A stretch of DNA of 64,000 bases from Ciona savignyi (lineage: Eukaryota; Chordata; Ascidiacea; Phlebobranchia; Cionidae): contig CH000025.1 in NCBI GenBank assembly GCA_000149265.1, forward strand, positions 329,171 to 393,170, in the 5' to 3' direction. This document shows positions 22,301 through 32,300 of this stretch, one piece after another; position 1 is the first letter of the stretch; each line of letters starts with the position of its first letter. The notes beneath the pieces were generated by a model. It was not told where the DNA came from. It made no database searches and saw only the letters and a program-made list of their open reading frames with translations. Position numbers and translations under genes: made by a program.

Positions 22301-25300
22301 TTATTGCTGATATTAAGAGCATGTTTTACCAAGTACATGTAAAGCCAACCGACTGGGAATGCCTTACGATTCCTATGGTGGCCAGCGGGAGATTTATCAA
22401 AGCCACCGGAAGACTACCAGATGCTAGTTCATCTCTTTGGAGCTACTTCATCACCCAAGCTGTGCTTCTTTCGCCCTGCAGAAAGTAGCAGAAGACAATG
22501 AAATAGGAGCAAGTGAAACTACGCTATCCACCATTCGACGAAGTTTCAATGTCGATGACATGTCTAAAATCGGTACAGACAAAGGACGAAGCAGTTCAAC
22601 TGATAAAGGAACTGACTGCATTGCTAAAGTGTGGCGGTTTTCATTTGACAAAGTTTGTTAGCAACAAAAGAGAAGTATTACAACACATCCCGTTAAAGGA
22701 ACAAGCACCTTCACTAAAGGATTTAGACCTGAACTGTGTACTACCTGTGGACAAGGCACTTGGAGTTTACTGGAATACAGAAACTGACAACTTTGAAATA
22801 AAAGTTCAAATACAAATGAAACCACCAACAAGAAGAGGAATACTCTCGATGGTGAGTCAAATCTATGACCCTATGGGATTCGTACAACCATTCGTTTTAC
22901 CAATCAAGAAAGTTCTGCAAAAGACATGCATCGATGGACTCGGCTGGGATGAAACTGTATCTACTGCATTACGACAAACATGGACCAAGTGGTTAAATGA
23001 CTTACCGAATTTAGAACAAGTGACTATACCTAGATGCTTCAAATCTGGAACAACAAAAATCAAGCCTCAGTATGAACTTCATTGCTTTTCTGATGCAAGT
23101 GAATTAGGATGTGGAGCCGTGTGCTATCTACGCTACAAGGAAAACGATACATGGAACAGCACATTTGTAATGGGAAAATCAAGAGTTTCTCCTTCCAAGC
23201 CAGTAACAATTCCGCGACTGGAGCTTACAGCTGCTGTAACATCTGTGAAATTAAAAGGGATTGTTACGAAGGAACTGGAATGCAGAATTTCAAGAGTCAT
23301 ATTCTGGACAGACTCAACATCAGTTATACATTACATAAACAACGAAGCGAAAAGATTCAAAACTTATGTGGCCAACCGTATTGCATTTATTCGTCAGAAC
23401 AGCGAACCAAGCCAGTGGCGTCATGTAGGGACCAAGATAAATCCTGCTGACATAGCTTCACGTGGACTTATGCCCAAACAACTTAAAGAAGCCAAACTGT
23501 GGTTCAATGGACCAGAATTTCTGAAACAAGAAGAAACGTATTGGCCCAAAAGGCCGGACGTGTTACCAGGATCCAGCGAAACCCTTTCAGAACTGAAAAA
23601 GGAAACTGCAAAACTAGTACAAACTGTACAGGAGTCAACTGATAGCCTAACACAACTAATTCATTTTCATTCATCTTTCACTAGGTTACAGCGCTCGGCT
23701 GCCTGGATCAACCAATACAAAACCTACCTGATCAACAAATACTTGCGGAGGCAACAAGTAACACCTGAACCATTTCTATCACCAGAAGAGGTGAATTTTG
23801 CTAAACTGGACATAATTAGATTAGTACAAAGACACTCCTTTGCCACTGCTATGAAGGAGTTACCTGAACATGCAGGTATGGACGAAACCTGCACCTACAA
23901 GGACACCATGACCTCACCCGCATACAAAGGGACACAGCTAGCCAAACTGAAACCATTCAAGCTTGATGGAATCTTAAGAGTAGGAGGACTACTACAAAGA
24001 TCACCCTTGCCATTTAATAGCAAGCATCAAATCCTACTTCCACATGATCATCATCTGACAGACATCATCATACATAATTATCATCAACGAGAAGGACACA
24101 GCGGCACTCTGCATGTTCTTGCTGCTACAAGGGAACAATATTGGATTATAAAGGGACACTCAGCTGTTAAACGAGCGATAAAGGATTGTACAGTTTGTCG
24201 CAAATGGAATTCAAAAATAGGAGAACAAATCATGGCACCATTGCCTGTCGATAGAGTAACGCCAGGTCAACACCCATTTACTTCTGTAGGAGTAGACTAT
24301 ATGGGACCATTATTCGTCAAGATCGGTAGAAGCCAAGTAAAAAGATTTGGGTGCATCTTTACCTGCATGGCAACACGTGCAGTGCATATAGAAGTAGCCC
24401 ACTCACTTGATACTAGCTCATTCCTTCATGCCTTCAGACGTTTCATGAACAGGAGAGGAAGACCAAAGGTTATACGGAGTGACAACGGAACAAACTTTGT
24501 AGGAGCTGAACGTGAGCTTCGTGAAGGACTACAACGTTTAAACAAGGATCAGATTAGCAACTCTATGATGAATGAAGAAATCAAATGGTACTTTAATCCA
24601 CCCGCAGCAAGCCACCAGGGAGGAATTTGGGAACGTATCATTCGCTCTGTAAGAAAGATTCTGCGTTATCTAACATGTGAAAGGACTTTGACAGATGAAC
24701 AGCTGTCTACCTTCATGACAGAAGTTGAAAGAATACTCAATGACCGTCCACTTACACCTGTAAGCACCAATCCGCAAGATTTGAAGGCGCTCACGCCAAG
24801 TTCCATTCTACTTGGTAGATTGGAAACCTCACTTTCCCCAGATCAATTTATAAAGGCGGATGGATACAAGAAGTCCTGGAAACTTGTCCAATGGCTTGCA
24901 GACCAATTTTGGTATCGTTGGACCAAGGAGTACCTGCCACTGCTGCAGTCAAGACAAAAATGGCTGCAGCCCACCAAAAACTTTGCACCTGGAGCTCTCG
25001 TTTTAATTGCCAACGAGACCAGCAGACGCGGTTCCTGGCCTATGGGAATCATCGAAAAAACATTTCCCGATCGCGATGGGATTGTTCGGCGTGTACGTGT
25101 CAGAACAACTAATGCTACATATGACAGAGATATTCGTAAGATTTGTCTCCTCGAAGAGGCGTGAAACTGCCTCCCACACCAGACATTTGTCAATTTTGTG
25201 ATGCATTGTTCGTTTGTTTGTTTTGTTTTAAAATAATATAATCCTCCCATTCTATTATTTGGGGCCGGTATGTTACAACCAAACTCACTTAAATTTGTCC

Positions 25301-28300
25301 CCGATTGAAATTTATTATTTTTCTGTTCGCTTCAGTGATTTGCAACACATTGTTGACAATTCTAGATTTATATTTCTTGTCCAATGAGACTGCTTTAAAT
25401 TTTGCTAATATCTGACAATAAGAACATTTTTCATTAACCTTTTTTGAACAGCTTTTAGACCAGATTAATTGAACAGTTTAAGTTTTTGCCGTGTAGAGCC
25501 ATAAATTTAGAAAATCTCGTTTCCACCTCGTTTGCAACTTGTCACCATCTCGTTTACTACTTGTTTCATCCTGTTTAACTCTTTTCATCATTTGTTACCC
25601 GATATAAACCAGAAGTTTCAGCTTTAGTCACCTAATAAAACTGGGGAGAGAGATACGAGCATTTTTTTTAGCCACTGATACACAGAGAAAACTTAAGAGC
25701 AATACAAGACAGACGTGTTTATTACACTCCGTATTTGGAGATTTAAGTTCTTTTAAATTAGTCCTAGGAAATTTTCTTTTGTGCCTTTTCAATCTTTAAT
25801 ACACGATTTTCCTCACGAGCTAGAATATTCATGCAATCGTTATATCACCCCGAACCCATTGTCGGGTTGCCGGAGCTAGTGCAGTGTGTTGTGCATTATC
25901 GACAAATTCCTTCAATTTTGTATCATTTCACCAGCAGGTATAGGCAAGGTTCCTTAAGTGCCCTGTCCAAGGACACAACTGACTAGGACTAATTTCGAAC
26001 CTGCATCCCTTTGGCTGAAAGGCGACGTACTAACCAACCAAGCTAAATCGGGCTGACATGATAATTCGTTGTCGATGAAATCAAATTGTGGTTGGCCGGG
26101 AGAGCTATTACTATTTCATCTTTGGTTTGCTTAATACAATCAATTTGGTATCAGTATTTCATAGATTCAGATCCCCGACAACTTTCGTAGAATTAAATGC
26201 CCAAAAACTTCGGAAATGATAGAATGAGCTCAATTGACTCCCACAATATGAGCTGCTAGGCTTTTATAACTATGATTTGCTAAAGGCTTTTCGTGGCCAT
26301 TTTTATTGATTGCTTTAAAGGATGATAACGTATTGGCCTACACCAGAATATTCGGAAAAAAGCATCGACACTAGATTAAAAAGGATCACTTCATTTTTAT
26401 AGCCATTTTATTGTTTTTTTAAATGAATTTGCCTGAAAACATTGACACTAGATTTCACTTCTTTGATGTTTTTACTTCTCCAGGTCGCTTTACATCAACG
26501 ATGTTGGCTTATTTCTTTGTACTGGGTTTGGCATCGCTCCACGTGGGCTGGTTATGTTCGCCGTTTATAGCAAATGCGACCCGTTGAGCCTCTGGAGAAG
26601 TTAAAAAATCCGACCAGGTGAGCCCACTGACCTATTCCCGACAGATTAGTCTCAGTGGTTAAATGCCTCGCCTTTCAGCCGAAGTATTGCAGATTCGAAA
26701 CTGGGTCGCTAGCTAGTCGNNNNNNNNNNNNNNNNNNNNNNNNNNNNNNNNNNNNNNNNNNNNNNNNNNNNNNNNNNNNNNNNNNNNNNNNNNNNNNNNN
26801 NNNNNNNNNNNNNNNNNNNGGGATAAACATGAACATCCTATCTTATCCCAATGACAGTGTTTTAACACAGCAGACCCACTTATATAGCGCACCAAATTTA
26901 CTATACTTAATTAACGGTTGGTCTTCACAGTTGATTCCCTATCTTGTAATGGACATCTTACATTCCGTTCCTGGGATACCTGGTATCTTCGTTGCAGCAG
27001 CTTACAGCGGTACACTGAGGTAAACTTGTGGTGTTTGGGTATGTGGGCTGTAACTTATGTAATTTATATGTCGACCTATTTATACAGCAGTTTTAATACA
27101 CAATTTAAGTAAGTCCGACCGGTTAGTCTGGAGGTTTAATGCGATCTTTCCTTTCAACCGAAAAGGTTGCCGGTTCGAAACTGGTCGCTAGCTAGTCGGT
27201 TGTGTCCTTGGGCAAGACACTTTACGGACATTGCCTGAACCCAGTGGGTTCTACCGAATTGTAAAAACCTATCTATCATATACAACACACTGCAATAACT
27301 CCGCGATGTGATCTGACGATTGCCCGTGTGTTAACCGCCTTGGTTCACTCATTCACGGGGATTAACATAAACCCATATCCTATCCTAGTACACATATAAT
27401 ACAACATGCACAAAAATAACACCAGTCACCATACCAGCAGCACGTCGAAGCTCAAATTACAAAATGCCGTACATCCACTGTATAACTCATTTCCCCACCC
27501 CCTTGAGAATTGCATATTAGTGTATTTTGTCCCAACATAATGCTTGAAACGAGTTTTTTTAGAACATTCCTGCAAGCTAGGCTGGACCGTTGGTGTTAAA
27601 AGTTTCAATTTAACCATCCATAAAACTAACTCGTCCGCTATATTAATTTAATTTTATCCTTTAAAATGACGTGTTTTAACGACTGTTCGTTTTGCCGTCT
27701 TTTCCTTATCCTGTGCCGTGATTATATTCGTTTGCCATTTTTAATACCAAGGCAAAAAGTGAATAAACTAAACTATCTATCTATCTAAACTAAACTACTA
27801 ACTATTTCAAGGGTTCTGAATATTATAGGAATATATTTGTGAGTGGAATATATTTTATAGTACAGTCTCGACTGGTATCAACGCATTGGCTTGCTCCACG
27901 TATGAAGATTTAATTAAACCAGTGAAGCCAGATATCTCAGAGAAGCGGGCAGTGCTGATCTCCAAGCTTTTAGGTATGCTTAAAATTATGAAGTATAAAT
28001 TATGGCTACATTGGAGTGAACAGGATATTCATCGTTATCCCAGTGAGTGGGAAAACCAAGGGGGTTACCACACGGGCAATCGTCAGATCACCTCGTGCCC
28101 ACCGTCGGGTGACCGGAGCTATTGCAGTGTGTTATGTATGATTCACACGTTCCTTTAATTTGGTAGAACCTATTAATCCGCTGGGTTCAGGCAATGTCCG
28201 TTAAGTGCCTTGTCCATGGACACAACCGACTAGCCAGCGTCGAGTTTCGAATCTGCCAGCTTTCGGTTGAAACACGTCGCACTTAACCACTACTAATCGG

Positions 28301-29367
28301 CCGGACAGTAAGATGACACTTTACCCCGTGGTGGAAATGCGTGTAACGTTATAACAATGGTACTCGTTAAAATACCAAGTATGGTTATCGTAACAATATT
28401 GATATCACAACGATAAAATAATTGATCTAATTTGTTCGATTAGTACCAAAGTTGTACTGCGGTTATCACACCATTAACCCAGGATGAGCTCAAGGCTAAG
28501 ACCGTTATTTTAATGAGTAAGTCTGTATATGTATCGGTCGCGTTAATATGTCACTGTCATGCTCCCCCCCCCCTTTGTGAAGCTTTTACGCACCCCAAGG
28601 AGTCGCGCTCCCAGTTTAAGAATCCCTGATTTAATGACCTTAAGAAAATATCCGTTTAGTGTAGCCAGCGGCTGGATACGAACTTAAAACCTTTCGGCTA
28701 TCGGTCACATTCTACCGAGCTACATTATTAACAAGAGCCGACGACTTTTAACAAGGCCGATTATACTATACAGTTATAATATATGGATTGCTGGGTCTTG
28801 GTGTTGCTTTTCTTGCTTCGTTGCTGGACAAGGTACTTACAATGGCGTTGAAGATGTTCGGAATTATCGGAGGACCACTGCTTGGAGTCTTCTTTCTTGG
28901 CATGTTTACTCCGATGGCTAACTCAAAGGTAAGCCACAAACACATTGATCTTAATTTTCTTGATAAAATTTACTCAAGCATTTGCGATGTGTGTCCGAGA
29001 CAGCCTATGTGTGTGTATGTATAGGTTTGTGGCTCGATGACAAGTGTTTTTTAAATTCAGTGAAATAAAATAAATTACATCCATACTGTGTACAACACTG
29101 AATCGCTCGGGCAACTTAACTTGTTAGTCTTACACCCATACTTTAACTTACTTTGGGCGTACCCGGTTGAGTTAAACTCGAGAATAAATACCCTCTTTTA
29201 CCTACTCACATTTATTATTTTTAAAGACCATCAACCATCAACAACGACACAACACTATAAACACGTATTTTTTACTGAGACAAGTTTCGAACCTTAGATG
29301 GGTACGTCACTTGTGCCGTTTTTATGGGTCCCATTTGAAAAAATGGGACACATATTGTTTTTGTCCG

Positions 29368-29398
<31 letters not shown>

Positions 29399-32300
29399 TT
29401 CGTCAAAGGTTTGACAGTCATGGCTTGTGGCTCCGACATCTACCAGAAGGGGTTATGGAATCGCAATAAAACTTTGACATTTGTTAGCGCACATAGTCTA
29501 GATATGCAGAAACCAAATTTTTTTGTAATTTATTTTGGGGAATTCCTCTGAGAGGTGAAAAACCAAAACGGTACTTTTTTTAAAAAAAGTACCATTTTGA
29601 GCCATAGCGATTGATATGCTACTCCAATTTTAATTAGATTTGGTAAATTGTAAGAACATTAGCCAATGATACAAACTTTAAAAGAAATCAAAAAATTACC
29701 TAGGGAAATACCCTAAAAAATACGATTTTGTTCTCAAATTATGATTGTGACAGTCATGGCTTGTGGCTCCGACATCTACCAGAAGGGGTAATGGTATTGC
29801 AATAAAACTTTGACATTTGTTAGCGCACATGGTCTAGATATGCAGAAACCAAAATTTTAGCTAATATACCCAGGGGAATTCCCCTGAGAGGTTAAATACC
29901 TAGGGAAATACGGTAAAAACTTAGATTTTGTTCTAAAAATGTGAGTTTTTTTGGCATGGCATGGCGTTTAAACGGCTACTCCAATTTTAATTAGATTTGG
30001 TATAAATGTAAGAAGAACATTAGCGCACATGATATAGATAAGCATAAACCAAGATAATGAAAAAAATACCTAGGGAAATACCCTAAAAACTTAGATTTTG
30101 TTCTCAAATCATGATTGTGACAGGCATGGCATGTGGCCCCGACATCTACTAGAAAAAGTAATGGAATCGCAATAAAACTTTTCCATTTGTTAGCGCACAT
30201 GGTCTAGATAAGCAGAAACCAAAATTTTGGGTGATATACCTAGGGGAATTCCCCTGAGAGGTTAAATACCAAAACGATATTTTTTTCTAAATTTTTTTTT
30301 TTTGCGCACGGCGTTTAAACGGCTACTCCAATTTTAATTAGATTTGATAAAATGTAAGAAGAACATAAGCCAATGATATAACACTAAAGAGAAATGAAAA
30401 AATCACCTAAGGAAATAGCCGAAAAAGTAAGATTTTGTACTCAAATCATGATTGTGACAGGCATGGCATGTGGCCCCGAAATCTACTAGAAAAAGTAATA
30501 GAATTGCAATAAAATTTTGAAACTTGTTAGCGCACATGGTCTAGATATGCGGAAACCGAAATTTCGGGTGATGAATCTAGGGGAATTCCCCTTAGACGTT
30601 AAAAACCACAACGGTATTTTTTTCTATATAAATAGCCTTTTTGGGGCATAGCGCTTAAACGGATGCTACAATTTGAATCAGATTTGGTGGAATGTAAGTG
30701 CATTAGTCACTGATTTAACACTTAAAAGAAATAATAAAATAACCTAGGGAAATACCCAAAAAATGGGATATGGTCTCAAATCATGTTTGTTACCAGGATT
30801 CCATGTCGCCATGACATCTTCCAAAAGGAGTAATGAAATCGCAATAAAAATTGGACATTTGTAAGACAACATGGTCTAAATATGCAGAAACCAAAAATTT
30901 AAGTAATGAATATAGGGGAATTCCCTCAAAACGTTTATTTTAATAAATTAGATTTTGTGGCCATAGCGCTTGAACGGCTGCTCTAATTTTATTAAAATTC
31001 GGTAAAATGTTAAAACATTAGACACTGTGTGCCAATTCAAAAAAGAAAACATTTACTTAGGTTAATTTCCATGAAAACGAAGTTATGCTCCTGAATTATG
31101 ATTGTGACAGGCATGCCATATCGCACTGACATCTTCAACAAGAAGTCGACAAAACAAATTAAAACTTTAAGAATTGCTACATAACATGACTCACTTATGT
31201 AAAAACAGAAATCTACGAAACCCAGGGGAATTCCCTGAAACAACGAAAAACTAAATCGGGCTGTTTTGAGAAGTTAGCTTTATTTTACTACAGCGCTTGA
31301 AAAGAAGCTATAATTTAAAACATTTTTGGTGAAATGTTCATAAATTTAAGACGTTTATTCTTTATTTACCTAAACATGGAATATAAGTTTGGTATGTTAA
31401 CTATGGGACCCATGCGTTTATGCTTGCAGAAACAGAAACTACATACTCAGTGTATAAAATACAAATTGTGGTTAGGGACCCTGTAGCATGACTATAGGGT
31501 ATATAACATGTGTTTTACAAATAGTGGTGGTTAAACACGTGGTTGACACTCTCTAGTTATATATATGAATCGGTGTATGTATCGGTCGCGATAACTATTC
31601 GGCCACATGACTGTACAAACCCGTATTTTTAACCGAAAACGGTTAAACCGTATCTTTCAGGGCGCTTTGACCGGTCTGATCGGAGGTTTAATGGCCGGGA
31701 TGTGGTTAGCAGTTGGGTCCTACAACTACCCGCCGTCAGCTGAGTTTACCAGGGCTTTGCCGCTTCCCACGGACAGCTGTGTTGGTTTAAATGTACGTCT
31801 TCCATTGCGTGGATGCAATGGGTTCAATGTTATTAATGTGTTTTAAATGGTTGCTGGTAGTGAATATGCCTAATTTATATGTTGTCGTCCATGTTAAAAA
31901 TGTAAATGTAACGCCTCATTTTTCAATACTATATTCAGATATTTAAGCATTTTTTTATTGTAATTTTCAGATAATTAGGCAATACAAGTCAAAATTTTGA
32001 TTTTAAGTATTTTAATCTATTTTAAGTAAAATAAGTGTCATGATTTGTCTTATCATTTAATAACATGAATGGTGTCAATTGATTAATATGATTTGATGCT
32101 GTTTATATTACTAGCCACGTTAATTTGTTTACAGACTTCCGAAATAACCAAATTATGGAATTTTACCTACCTTATTTTTTAACGGGGCGAAGTTTCGAAC
32201 CCATGATAGGCTCGTCACCAGGACCGTTTTTTTTGCGTAAGAGTCGGTATATGAATCGGTCGCGTTAACCATTCGGCCACACGAACGCACATTTTACTTA

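Larger units (their letters stand above)
18798..25726 (+). mobile_element. BEL/Pao LTR retrotransposon in SLC5 intron 6
   Basis: 6.9 kb element bounded by two 456 bp LTRs (TGTTACA...TATTACA) and a perfect 5 bp target duplication CTCCG (18793-18797, 25727-25731). The coding region, in order, shows a gag domain, CCHC knuckles, a DUF1758-type aspartic protease, reverse transcriptase, RNase H, an HHCC zinc finger, a DDE integrase and a BEL-specific C-terminal domain. No envelope-like ORF is seen after integrase. It lies in the sense orientation of the host gene. BEL elements normally carry one long gag-pol ORF, but here it is read in three main open stretches, so it is broken or mis-sequenced. 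Only one LTR-LTR difference was noticed, which implies a recent insertion. Confidence 0.95.

Noticed and set aside
24843..25250. Minus-strand 135-codon frame
   Set aside because: It is antisense to the BEL pol region and has no independent support.
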